Shown: positions 1 through 7,559 of the stretch, in pieces
How positions within the stretch are numbered: the stretch's first letter is position 1
Layout of the letters: every line of letters begins with the position of its first letter
Assembly (NCBI GenBank): GCA_020024105.1
Contig: JAHHUH010000022.1
Coordinates: 1 to 29,752 of the forward strand
Direction: 5' to 3'
Length of the DNA stretch: 29,752 nucleotides
DNA from: Phascolarctobacterium sp.
Lineage (GTDB): Bacteria; Bacillota; Negativicutes; Acidaminococcales; Acidaminococcaceae
Made by a program: the position numbers and the translations under genes
Notes under the pieces: generated by a model
The model's database searches: none
Told to the model about the DNA's origin: nothing
What the model saw: only the letters and a program-made list of their open reading frames with translations

Positions 1-87
1 AATTAAAGATGAGAAATGTATATTTTTACTACTATACCAAGTATCTACACTATGCAAGTATTCCTATCTGAGTTATAATAATCTTTG

Positions 88-116
88 TTGCTTATACACT
101 TAGATAAGCATATAAT
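88..116 (+). promoter_or_regulatory. Likely promoter of the lipid kinase operon, with an inverted repeat in the spacer
   Basis: A TTGCTT (88-93) and TATAAT (111-116) pair is separated by 17 bases. The spacer carries an inverted repeat, TGCTTAT at 89-95 and ATAAGCA at 104-110, that could be an operator. A second TATAAT at 74-79 has no convincing -35. The rest of 1-157 is AT-rich with no gene that I can see. The -35 is weak, so the call is tentative. Confidence 0.45.
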
Positions 117-157
117 TAAGGTAGAAAATAGAAAAATAGTTTTATTAGGAGTAGAAA

Positions 158-1099
158 ATGCCTCAAAATCGTGTGAAGGTCGAAGAATTTAATAAAATCG
201 TGATTGTTTTTAATCGTAATTCTGGCAAACAGCTTTTTACCAGTGTGATGGCTCGTGTTAATGAAATTTACAAGCATTTAAAAGACCTGGTGGGTAGTAA
301 ATGTATTGAAATTTGTAATATTGAGCGTTTCATTCAGGTAGATAGTATTGTTGAGAAAATCGTTGATGAAAAGGCGGACTGGGTTATTATTGCTGGTGGC
401 GATGGTACTATCCGTGCAGTAATTGAAAAGCTGAATAATAAAGATTTCCACCCTTACATTAGTGTTTTTCCTGCAGGTACGGTTAATCTGGTAGCTAAGG
501 AGCTTTTAGTAAGCAATGAGCCGGTTAAGTGGATTAAACGAATGGCCAAGGGCATAGAGGTCCCTGTTTACGTAGGTCGTGCGAATGGCAATCTTTTTTT
601 GACGGTGGCCGGGATTGGTTTTGATTCCTTAGTTGTGGATAATGTAACGGAGCTGGATAAGAAGCTGTTTAATAAAATGGCTTATGTGATGCAGGGAACG
701 GATATGATCCGCAAGGAAATGATTTTTAAAAATTGGCAGTACCGTTTTCAGGTGCGCTTTGATGATGAAGATATCTGGCATGAGGCTTCTTCCGTTATTG
801 TAGGCAAAAGTCGGTACTATGCTGGTCGTTATAATCTCTTCAATCAGGCTTCTTTGTCGGAGCCTATTTTACATGCTGCACTTTTTACCGGCCATAGCAG
901 AGCTGATTTTTTGTGTTATGCAGCCTGCATTGCTATGGAAGCGTTGCAGTCCGAGGATACAATTACTATTTATCAGGCTAAGAAAATAGAAATTAAATGT
1001 AACGTAGATAATTTTGCTGTAGAGCTGGATGGGGATGCGGTTACTACGGCGCCCTTGTTGATTGAATTAGAGGAGGAGCCCATTAAATTTTTAGCGTAA
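158..1099 (+). CDS. Diacylglycerol kinase family lipid kinase
   Basis: This 313-residue protein is probably a cytosolic or membrane-associated lipid kinase that phosphorylates diacylglycerol or a related lipid with ATP. The N-terminal half has the nucleotide-binding signature GGDGT at residues 80-84, preceded by a strand-rich stretch and followed by the FPAGTVN segment typical of the DAGK catalytic domain (YegS/DgkB type). The C-terminal half fits the beta-rich second domain of the family, and the length of about 300 residues is usual. The start is supported by TAGGAG at 146-151. The gene ends 13 bases before the sulfatase-fold membrane transferase, so the two are probably cotranscribed. That partner would release diacylglycerol, which this enzyme could recycle to phosphatidic acid; this link is inferred. 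The exact lipid substrate cannot be read from sequence. Confidence 0.85.
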   Translation: MPQNRVKVEEFNKIVIVFNRNSGKQLFTSVMARVNEIYKHLKDLVGSKCIEICNIERFIQVDSIVEKIVDEKADWVIIAGGDGTIRAVIEKLNNKDFHPYISVFPAGTVNLVAKELLVSNEPVKWIKRMAKGIEVPVYVGRANGNLFLTVAGIGFDSLVVDNVTELDKKLFNKMAYVMQGTDMIRKEMIFKNWQYRFQVRFDDEDIWHEASSVIVGKSRYYAGRYNLFNQASLSEPILHAALFTGHSRADFLCYAACIAMEALQSEDTITIYQAKKIEIKCNVDNFAVELDGDAVTTAPLLIELEEEPIKFLA

Positions 1100-1112
1100 A
1101 GGTATGATGTAA

Positions 1113-3050
1113 ATGATGAGTTGGTTAAATAGTGAGGTTATTGGACAGGTGCTGGACTATCTTTTATGTGGTGGACTATTAGCCTTCCTGCTATGGATTT
1201 TATATAAGCGGAAAAAAAGGATACCTGATCGTTTCAGAAGATATTTTCCAGTAGTAGTAGCTGGTGTCTGCTATGTGGTTGTAGCTGTTTTTATGACCCT
1301 GCAGCTTAGCCTGGGCTTTGGCTGGCATACCATTCTGGCGATTCTGGCAGGTCTGAATAATAATATCTTCCTCCTGCTGTTAGCGGCTATCTGTTATCAT
1401 AAATGGCCTAATATCTGGATGAAGCTTGTGTACTTTGGTACTTATCTGTTCACCTGTTGGAGCATGGTTTTGGATGCTGCCTATTTTTGGCAGACCTCCA
1501 TGCATATTGAAAGTGTCGTTTTCCAAAATTTAAATATTTACGCACTCAAGGGTGTTTTGGCTACTACTGATATTAAGCTGAGTATTGGCGGCTGTCTGCT
1601 GCTGTTAATTTTTATTCCTTTGTTTAGAGTAACCAAGCCACAGAGACATAAGCCTAACTTTGTCTGGTCTTTGTTTTGTGTGGCCGCCTTTACCCTGGTA
1701 TTGAATTTGGCGACCATGGCTCTGAGTGCCTCCGGTTTGTACATTGTAGAGCATTTTATCGGAACCTATGCCGAGGTGGAGGCAGAAAAGACCCGTGACG
1801 AGTATCGGCGTATGATTGCCAAGCCGATGAATGTAAACCTGGTAAGTAAGGCCCTGTGGGATACGGACAAGCTGGCTGGTAATTATCGGATGGAGGTGCG
1901 TCAGTTGACTGAGGCAGACCGTGTAGCCTTAGGTCAGCTGGGAATTCCCCTGGAATATAAATCCTCCAAGCTGGAAAAACCGGCCTATGATAAAATAGTT
2001 TTGTTAGTTTTAGAATCAGTGCATCGTGATTTTATTAATTTTTATAATCCTGCTATCCCTGAGGAGGCTACTCCCTTCCTGAATAGTCTACTGATTCATT
2101 ATCCCCACATGGATAATTTTTATACTTCTTCCGTACCCACTACGCAGGGACTAAATGCTCTTTTTAGATCCCATCTGATTTTAGATAAGGACATTCCCGG
2201 TAAGGACACGCCTTCGCTTTACCGCTCCGTTCAGGATGCAGGTATGCGTGGTATTTTTATGAATGCCTCCAGCCAGTACTATAGCAATGAGCTGAAGGAA
2301 TACCCGGAACATTACGGGATGAGGGAATATTACGCCAAGGAGTATCTGGAAAAACAGGGCTATACCGGAGCCAGTGGCTGGGGCTTCCATAATGATGTCA
2401 TGTATGAGGAAACCCTACGGATGCTGGAGCGTGGTAAGCATGACCGGATGCTCTTGGTTACGAAAACCCTGGATATGCACCAGCCCTACCCCTATACCGG
2501 TATCAACTGGAATAGCATGCCCGTTGCCGTACGTAATCAGGAATATGCTACTATCCGCGGTATGTACTGGGTGGATAAAACTCTGCAGCATTTCTTTGAG
2601 GAGGCGGAGCGTTTGGGACTGATGGATGAACGTACTTTATTTATTATTACCAGTGACCATAATCCTCATAGTGGTGGTGAATATACGAAGCTGGTCGCTA
2701 GGAAAGAGGATAAGATGAGCGTTGCTCCGCTACCGCTTATCTTTATCAGTAAGAATTTAGCGCCTTTAAATGATTTACGAACCTCTGAGTATTGTTCCCA
2801 AATTGACGTAGCTCCCACCCTGCTGTATCTATTAGGTTTGGATAAGCCTAGTCTTTTTATGGGACGTAGTCTGCTGGAGCCCTGTTCCCAGCCCTATGCT
2901 CTAGGTTATTTTGGTGGTAAGGCTTATTTCTGGTCCGAGCAGATGAGTTTTGTTGATCAGATGGATAAACCGGTTCCCGACAGTAAATATGAGGATGCCT
3001 TGAGTAATTATATTGTGCATTTTTACACACGTTGGCATCAGGAAAACTAA
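1113..3050 (+). CDS. Membrane sulfatase-fold transferase (LTA synthase / phosphoethanolamine transferase-like)
   Basis: This 645-residue protein has about five hydrophobic segments in the first 215 residues, then an extracytoplasmic alkaline phosphatase/sulfatase-fold domain. Visible hallmarks are LLVLES near residue 300 (metal-binding Glu), SSVPTTQG near 340 (the likely Thr nucleophile), a LDMHQPYP segment near 455, and ITSDHNPHSGG near 513 (metal-binding Asp-His). Members move phosphoglycerol or phosphoethanolamine from a phospholipid to a surface polymer, releasing diacylglycerol. Two ATGs in tandem (1113 and 1116) could start it. It lies 13 bases after the lipid kinase gene and is followed at once by a strong terminator. 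In a diderm cell the acceptor could be an envelope glycan or lipid A rather than lipoteichoic acid. The family is clear; the donor and acceptor are unknown. Confidence 0.8.
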   Translation: MMSWLNSEVIGQVLDYLLCGGLLAFLLWILYKRKKRIPDRFRRYFPVVVAGVCYVVVAVFMTLQLSLGFGWHTILAILAGLNNNIFLLLLAAICYHKWPNIWMKLVYFGTYLFTCWSMVLDAAYFWQTSMHIESVVFQNLNIYALKGVLATTDIKLSIGGCLLLLIFIPLFRVTKPQRHKPNFVWSLFCVAAFTLVLNLATMALSASGLYIVEHFIGTYAEVEAEKTRDEYRRMIAKPMNVNLVSKALWDTDKLAGNYRMEVRQLTEADRVALGQLGIPLEYKSSKLEKPAYDKIVLLVLESVHRDFINFYNPAIPEEATPFLNSLLIHYPHMDNFYTSSVPTTQGLNALFRSHLILDKDIPGKDTPSLYRSVQDAGMRGIFMNASSQYYSNELKEYPEHYGMREYYAKEYLEKQGYTGASGWGFHNDVMYEETLRMLERGKHDRMLLVTKTLDMHQPYPYTGINWNSMPVAVRNQEYATIRGMYWVDKTLQHFFEEAERLGLMDERTLFIITSDHNPHSGGEYTKLVARKEDKMSVAPLPLIFISKNLAPLNDLRTSEYCSQIDVAPTLLYLLGLDKPSLFMGRSLLEPCSQPYALGYFGGKAYFWSEQMSFVDQMDKPVPDSKYEDALSNYIVHFYTRWHQEN

Positions 3051-3056
3051 AAATTT

Positions 3057-3097
3057 AAAGACCTGTAATTTATGGTATGTAAATTACAGGTCTTTTG
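3057..3097 (+). terminator. Rho-independent terminator after the sulfatase-fold gene
   Basis: There is a perfect 16-base inverted repeat (3057-3072 with 3080-3095) with a 7-base loop, ending in TTTT. It directly follows the stop codon at 3050 and closes the two-gene operon. Confidence 0.9.
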
Positions 3098-3124
3098 TAA
3101 AACTAGAGAAAATGAGGAAAGCCA

Positions 3125-3816
3125 ATGTTAGGAACATGTGTAAATGTAGCAGCTATTTTGAGCGGCTCCCTTTTAGGTAGTCTTTGCCATCAGGGAATAC
3201 AAGAAAAATATAAACGGGGCATTTTTGATGCATTAGGTCTAGCTACTATTGGCTTGGGGGCTAATGCCGTTATTACTAATTTACCTAAAAGTGAATATCC
3301 AGTCCTTTTTATTGCCAGCCTGGCCTTAGGGACGCTTCTTGGTACCTATCTTGATATTCAGGGCAGGTTCAACAAGCTCTTAAGCAGGACGAGGAGCGAT
3401 TCCAAGTTGGCCGAGGGCTTGGCAACGGCCATTCTGCTTTTTTGTATTGGAACGCTTTCCATTTTAGGACCTATTGAGAGTAGACTGAATGGGAATAATA
3501 CCTATCTTTTTGCTATGCGACTTTGGATTTTGTTTCTTCCATTATTCTGGATTCTGCCTATGGCTTGGGTATAGCCCTGGTAGCCTTGGTATTATTCTGT
3601 TGGCAGGGAAGCATTTATCTCCTCGCAGGAATAATAGCTCCTTATCTGACGGCGGGAATGCTGGCGGAAATATCCATTTTAGGTGGTGTTTTTCTGATGA
3701 GCTCGGCCCTGGGAATTTTGAAATTACGAGATTGTAAAACTTTAAACATGCTGCCTACTTTGCTTGTGGCACCATTATTATTGCAGCTGGTGCAGCTTTT
3801 GGCAGGCTATCTATAA
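3125..3816 (+). pseudogene. DUF554 family membrane protein, interrupted by a frameshift
   Basis: The first frame (3125 to a stop at 3574) begins MLGTCVNVAAILSGSLLG and matches the start of DUF554 (YdfK/YqgA) integral membrane proteins. It keeps family-like wording up to YLFAMRL. The rest of the family pattern, from LLDFVSSIILDSAYGLG to the C-terminus, continues in the -1 frame and ends at 3816. The frames join cleanly near 3521-3525, where CTTTGG would need one more T to read CTT TTG GAT. With that base restored the product would be about 230 residues, the normal DUF554 length with 6-7 membrane helices. Start ATG 3125 has a GAGGAAA ribosome site. This is either a real one-base deletion, a sequencing error in a T run, or, less likely, frameshift decoding; I see no slippery heptamer. 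The function of DUF554 is poorly defined. Confidence 0.8.
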
Positions 3817-3825
3817 AAATAAAAG

Positions 3826-3865
3826 ACCGCATCCACTTCAAAGAAGGGATGCGGTAATTTTTTTA
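3826..3865. terminator. Bidirectional terminator between convergent genes
   Basis: Stem ACCGCATCC (3826-3834) pairs with GGATGCGGT (3847-3855), followed by a T run on the + strand (3858-3864). T-rich sequence also lies on the other side for the minus strand. It sits between the convergent DUF554 and thioredoxin-like genes, and the minus-strand stop codon overlaps the T run. Confidence 0.85.
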
Positions 3866-4411
3866 GGGCTGGTAAATCATGTCCACACCAGTTTGGAGGG
3901 CACCGGCAGTTAAAGCACCGGAGGCCTGGCTGACGATTTTGCCCTGGGGATCAATAAAATAAGTAGTGGGCAGAGCATAGATGCTGTAAGCAGTAGCTGC
4001 CTGTAAATTCTTATCAAAATAAATGGGGAAGGAATAACCGTTATTTTTAATAAAGGCTGTGGCTTTATCCACATTCTCCCGCTGTCCATCAGTTACATTG
4101 ACCATGAGAAAGTGGACCTTACCTGCTAATTTCTGCTGAAGTGCATCGAAATGAGGCATTTCGGAGCGGCAGGGACCACACCAGCTGGCCCAAAAATTGA
4201 GGACTACGGGCTTGCCCTGAAAGTCCTGCAGCTGGACAGCCTTGCCTGTTTCATCATAGACAGTGAAATTGGGGGCTGTCTGGGTTTGGGCATGCGCTGC
4301 AAACTGCTGTTGGCTGCTTTGGGGAGCAAGCGTCTGGTAAAGACCGTAGGCACCTACGATAAAAAGCAGTAGGACTGTTGCCAGAAAAATTAATTTGTTA
4401 TTTTTTTGCAT
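3863..4411 (-). CDS. TlpA/ResA-type membrane-anchored thioredoxin-like protein
   Basis: This 182-residue protein has a short basic N-terminus, a single hydrophobic segment at about residues 8-26 (signal anchor or uncleaved signal), and a thioredoxin-fold domain from about residue 46. The active-site motif is WCGPC with cysteines 78 and 81, and the cis-proline loop is ALPTT. The layout fits the TlpA/ResA/AhpC-TSA-like redoxins that act outside the cytoplasmic membrane, reducing or exchanging disulfides in exported proteins or apocytochromes. It follows ccdA by 11 bases, with a strong GGAGG site, so CcdA is the obvious electron donor. No cytochrome c or heme genes are visible nearby, so the target may be something else. 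Confidence 0.88.
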   Translation of the reverse strand: MQKNNKLIFLATVLLLFIVGAYGLYQTLAPQSSQQQFAAHAQTQTAPNFTVYDETGKAVQLQDFQGKPVVLNFWASWCGPCRSEMPHFDALQQKLAGKVHFLMVNVTDGQRENVDKATAFIKNNGYSFPIYFDKNLQAATAYSIYALPTTYFIDPQGKIVSQASGALTAGALQTGVDMIYQP

Positions 4412-4422
4412 AAAAACCTCCG

Positions 4423-5085
4423 TTAGGCAAACCAGCTGAGCAGGGCACCCATGGTGCCTGTAGCCATCATCAGGCCTGTAATAATCAGAAGAGCACCACT
4501 GATGCGGTTTACCAGGGTGTAATGAGCTTTAATCCAGTTAAAGGAGGATTTAAGCTGATCGATAAGAAGGGCACTAAGGACAAAGGGAATACCTAAGCCT
4601 AGGGAATAGGCTAGGAGCATGAGCATGCCTGTCAGAGCGTGTCCCTGCTGGGAGGCCAGCATCAGAGCAGAGCCTAGGAAAGTACCTACGCAGGGGGTCC
4701 AGCCTACAGCAAAGACCATACCAAAAAGAATGGATTTGCCAAAGTTTAGATTTTCCGGGTTAAAGCTATGTCTGGAGTCGTTAAAAAGGTTCAGCTGGAT
4801 AAGCCCCAAAAAGTTGAGACCAAAGCCGATAACTACCAGGCCGCTGACTAGATTGACAGCAGTCTGATATTCCTTTAACAGACCGCCCAGGGTACCGGCT
4901 AAAGCACCTAGGGTAACAAAAATTATGGTAAAACCAACGCCGAAGCCTAGGGCACAGCTGAGGGTTTGTTTACTTTGTCTTTGTCCACCACCTGCAAAAT
5001 AGGACAGGTAGAGGGGAAGCATGGGTAGAAGGCAGGGGGAGATGAAGGTAATAATACCCTCTAAAAAGGCAATCAGATAGTGCAT
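4423..5085 (-). CDS. ccdA: CcdA-type transmembrane thiol-disulfide electron carrier
   Basis: This 220-residue protein has six predicted membrane helices. It carries the two conserved proline-flanked cysteines of the CcdA/DsbD-beta family: C18 in ISPCLLP and C132 in GWTPCVG. The family carries reducing power from cytosolic thioredoxin across the membrane to exported thioredoxin-like proteins. The gene lies between the DUF6132-like peptide gene (10-base gap) and the TlpA-like gene (11-base gap). Its start has AGGAGG six bases upstream. A cytosolic thioredoxin that could feed it is encoded at 8423-8728. The family call is firm; the final substrate is unknown. Confidence 0.92.
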   Translation of the reverse strand: MHYLIAFLEGIITFISPCLLPMLPLYLSYFAGGGQRQSKQTLSCALGFGVGFTIIFVTLGALAGTLGGLLKEYQTAVNLVSGLVVIGFGLNFLGLIQLNLFNDSRHSFNPENLNFGKSILFGMVFAVGWTPCVGTFLGSALMLASQQGHALTGMLMLLAYSLGLGIPFVLSALLIDQLKSSFNWIKAHYTLVNRISGALLIITGLMMATGTMGALLSWFA

Positions 5086-5095
5086 GCAGGTCCTC

Positions 5096-5278
5096 CTATT
5101 CAGTTATCTGGCTTACTAGCCAGCCGACCATACCCATGTATAGCATGGAATTGACCGGATTAGAGGTGATAAGACAATTGCCATCGGGACAACCATAAAT
5201 GGTGTAGTACCAATAGCCTATACTGGCACCTGCAATTACGAAGGTGGCCTGGCGTAGAAATTTATGTAATTTAGTCAA
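5096..5278 (-). CDS. Small DUF6132-like membrane protein
   Basis: This 60-residue protein has two hydrophobic stretches (about residues 10-26 and 43-57) separated by YGCPDGNCLITSNP. The Cys-x4-Cys plus ITSNP pattern is what I recognise from DUF6132 proteins, often found near sulfur or thiol genes. It begins with TTG at 5276-5278, supported by GGAGGGACG just upstream; the ATG-initiated reading frame overlapping further upstream (to 5466) has no such support. It heads the ccdA-tlpA operon. Overlapping TATAAT-like -10 elements lie at 5312-5322 (minus strand), but no good -35 is evident. A role handing over thiols or metals through the two cysteines is only inferred. Confidence 0.75.
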   Translation of the reverse strand: MTKLHKFLRQATFVIAGASIGYWYYTIYGCPDGNCLITSNPVNSMLYMGMVGWLVSQITE

Positions 5279-5356
5279 TTGTTCGTCCCTCCGTCAGTTA
5301 AAATTAAGATGATTATATTATACCAATTACCTAGGAATTTTCTGTGACAAAAGTAC

Positions 5357-5390
5357 AAAAAATGACCTGGAAGCAGATGCTTCCAGGCCA
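5357..5390 (-). terminator. Terminator of the DUF134-NifX / MinD / NifX operon
   Basis: On the minus strand a 12-bp stem with one imperfect pair (5379-5390 with 5363-5374, loop 5375-5378) is followed by six Ts (5362-5357). It lies 36 bases beyond the stop codon of the last operon gene. Confidence 0.88.
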
Positions 5391-5425
5391 GATGTTCGTT
5401 TGAGTTAATACGGCTTTTAATGTTT

Positions 5426-5794
5426 TTATTCGTGGTGATGCTTGCCGCATTCATTCTCGTGCTCATGCTTATGGCAGATGGAACCGGTGGAAACCAGTTG
5501 ACCGGCCAGATAAGCTTCTACCATCTGATGGGGGTCACCGGTAGCACCTAAGATTACTTCTACACCACGTTCGTTAAAGATATCCACGGCGCCGCCACCC
5601 ATGCCGCCGGCAATGATAACCTCTGCACCATGGTCGGCCAGGAAGTTGGGCAGGAAGCCGGGACGGTGACCGGGATTGGGAACGGAGGTAGTATTGGTAA
5701 TGGTACCGTTTTCCACGTCGAAGAAGAGAAAGTTTTCACAATGACCAAAATGTTGGGCTAATTCTGTGCCCATGGCAGGAATGACAATTTTCAT
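5426..5794 (-). CDS. NifX/NifB-type dinitrogenase iron-molybdenum cofactor domain protein, His-rich tail
   Basis: This 122-residue protein belongs to the NifX/NifB-C/NafY-like fold, which binds iron-sulfur or iron-molybdenum clusters. It opens MKIVIPAMGTELAQHFGHC, then has a hydrophobic AEVIIAGGMGGGAVDIF core and a short His/Cys-rich tail (CHKHEHENECGKHHHE) likely to bind metal. The start at 5794 is preferred over the upstream ATG at 5821 because AAGGAGT lies at 5801-5807 and family similarity begins at MKIVIP. It is the last gene of the operon, 65 bases after the second MinD-type ATPase, and is followed by a strong terminator. No nitrogenase genes are in the window, so it probably serves another metal cluster system. 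The family call is secure; the cargo is unknown. Confidence 0.87.
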   Translation of the reverse strand: MKIVIPAMGTELAQHFGHCENFLFFDVENGTITNTTSVPNPGHRPGFLPNFLADHGAEVIIAGGMGGGAVDIFNERGVEVILGATGDPHQMVEAYLAGQLVSTGSICHKHEHENECGKHHHE

Positions 5795-5859
5795 GATTAA
5801 GACTCCTTTATATATTTTCAATAATTACCTTATAGAGAAGGCATTTACAAAGCAATATT

Positions 5860-6726
5860 TTACGCCAGCTCCAGCAGCTTTAGTACTTCTACATAGGCTG
5901 CCTGTAAGGCCAGCTGGGCAGGACAATGAAAATCAGCCAGGGAAAGCCCCTGGTTAATGGCCTGGGAGGCAGTAGCATCGTAGGGTATCCTGCCTACTAG
6001 AGGAAGCTGCTGCTCCTTACAAAAGGCTTCTAAAGCAGCTGTATGCTGGGGACTACTATCATATTTATTGATGCAGAGCGCTAGTTTGGTATTTAAGCCC
6101 TGTGCCGTCTGGACCAGTCTTTTGACGTCGCTGAGGCCGGAAAGAGAGGGCTCGGCTACGAGAAGGACTAAATCTACTCCGCTCATGGAGGCCAGTACGG
6201 GACAGCCGATGCCGGGTGAGCCGTCAATGATAGCCAGGTCACAGACCGGAGCGTAATGAAAAAGGCTGGTCTTTACTGCTGTGACCAGCTTACCTGAATT
6301 ACCACGGCCCATTTTCAGACTGGCTGTGGCAAAGGTCCGCTCTTGCTGATAAAGTAACTGCTGTCCGGCTACATCCTCTATCAGCCTGGGTGCTACATGA
6401 GGACAGACCTGGGCACAGACTCCACAGCCCTCGCAGAAGTACTCATTAATACTTGCTTTACCCTCTACCAGGCTGAGGGCATGGAAGCGGCAATACTGAA
6501 GACAGCGACCGCAGCCTATACAGAGCTCCGGTTGGATGTAGGCTTTTTCTGAGCCGGCGAAGGGCGTACTGCGAGTTGGGGGCTCCTTGCCAAAGAGTAA
6601 ATGCAGATTAGGCGCGTCCACATCGCAGTCGGCTAGGGCCTTGGCCTGGGAAAATTTAGCAAAGGCGGCAGCCGTAGTAGTTTTACCTGTACCACCTTTA
6701 CCGCTTAGTAATAAAAGCTTTTTCAT
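5860..6726 (-). CDS. MinD/Mrp-family ATPase with inserted 2x[4Fe-4S] ferredoxin domain (second copy)
   Basis: This 288-residue P-loop ATPase has a deviant Walker A, SGKGGTGKTT, at residues 8-17. A ferredoxin insert follows with two CxxCxxCxxxC clusters (C69, C72, C75, C79 and C98, C101, C104, C108). The later IIDGSPGIGCP segment matches the Walker B/switch region of the MinD/ParA class. Family members of this kind occur beside NifX/NifB-like and DUF134 genes, as in the orange-protein (Orp) clusters of sulfate reducers, and are thought to load or move metal clusters. The start ATG overlaps the preceding ATPase gene by four bases, with GGAGGTG inside that gene. The two ATPases are divergent relatives and may form a heterodimer; that is inferred. 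Confidence 0.9.
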   Translation of the reverse strand: MKKLLLLSGKGGTGKTTTAAAFAKFSQAKALADCDVDAPNLHLLFGKEPPTRSTPFAGSEKAYIQPELCIGCGRCLQYCRFHALSLVEGKASINEYFCEGCGVCAQVCPHVAPRLIEDVAGQQLLYQQERTFATASLKMGRGNSGKLVTAVKTSLFHYAPVCDLAIIDGSPGIGCPVLASMSGVDLVLLVAEPSLSGLSDVKRLVQTAQGLNTKLALCINKYDSSPQHTAALEAFCKEQQLPLVGRIPYDATASQAINQGLSLADFHCPAQLALQAAYVEVLKLLELA

Positions 6727-7559
6727 GCAGGAACACCTCCAAGAAGCTTCTTCAGGAGCTGGCTGAAGCTACGACGCCAGGCTGGGCTTTGGTCAATAGC
6801 CAGCTGACCCTGTGCCAGGGCCTGGGCCAGCTGCTGTTCATAGGGTAGGCTAGCCAGGATGGGCAGCTGCTTTTGACGGCAGTATTCCTCCAGCGGCGGA
6901 TAGCTTTTCGTTGCCTTGTTAAGGATTACACCACAGGGCTTGCCTAAAAGCCGACATAGCTGATGGACCAGGGTAAAATTATGGAGTCCGAAGGAGGTGG
7001 GCTCTACTACTAGAAGACAATAATCCACAGGCTCAACGCTGGCCATTACGTTACAGGAGCTGCCGGGAGGACCGTCAATAATGGTCAGCTCCTCCTCTCT
7101 AATCTGCTCTAGAGTACTATTGATAACGGGGACGGCAGAGGCTTCTCCCAAATTAAGGATACCGGTAACGACCCGCAGCTTATCCCGCCGTCCCACCTCC
7201 AGCTGTCCGACAGGTCGATCGAGCTCACCGATGGCACCCGTAGGGCAGACTAATTGGCAGCCACCGCAGCTGTGGCAGATTTCTGCAAAGACAAGGGGCT
7301 TTTTCTTAACGAAAAATAGGGCGTTGAAACGGCAAAAATCAACACATTTGCGACAGCCGGTACATTTGGCAGCTTCAAAGCTAGGTAGTTTGGTACAGAC
7401 GGAAAGCTTTTTTTCTAGCTGTGGCTGTAGAAAAATTCTGCCGTTGGGCTCTTCTACGTCACAGTCTAAATAGCTGCCACGGTTAGCCAGGGCGGCCAAG
7501 TTGGTTGCGACCAGGGTTTTCCCGGCGCCTCCCTTACCGCTTAATACTGCTATTTTCAT
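6723..7559 (-). CDS. MinD/Mrp-family ATPase with inserted 2x[4Fe-4S] ferredoxin domain (first copy)
   Basis: This 278-residue protein has the deviant Walker A SGKGGAGKT at residues 7-15. Two ferredoxin motifs follow (C66, C69, C72, C76 and C95, C98, C101, C105), then TIIDGPPGSSCNV as the switch/Walker B region. It is built like its downstream neighbour but clearly differs in sequence, so this is an old duplication rather than a recent repeat. It overlaps the DUF134-NifX gene by four bases (ATGA at 7556-7559) and the next ATPase gene by four bases, so translation is probably coupled across all three. The likely role is ATP-driven assembly or delivery of an Fe-S or mixed metal cluster to the NifX-type proteins of the operon. 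No nitrogenase or hydrogenase target is visible. Confidence 0.9.
   Translation of the reverse strand: MKIAVLSGKGGAGKTLVATNLAALANRGSYLDCDVEEPNGRIFLQPQLEKKLSVCTKLPSFEAAKCTGCRKCVDFCRFNALFFVKKKPLVFAEICHSCGGCQLVCPTGAIGELDRPVGQLEVGRRDKLRVVTGILNLGEASAVPVINSTLEQIREEELTIIDGPPGSSCNVMASVEPVDYCLLVVEPTSFGLHNFTLVHQLCRLLGKPCGVILNKATKSYPPLEEYCRQKQLPILASLPYEQQLAQALAQGQLAIDQSPAWRRSFSQLLKKLLGGVPA

Noticed and set aside
3523..3816. A separate 97-residue membrane protein starting at TTG 3523
   Set aside because: Its sequence is the C-terminal half of DUF554 and continues the upstream frame; there is no ribosome site, so it is treated as part of a frameshifted gene.
5275..5466. A 63-residue open frame overlapping the operon terminator on the minus strand
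   Set aside because: It spans the terminator and leader region, has no recognisable content, and the TTG start of the DUF6132-like gene has a far better ribosome site.
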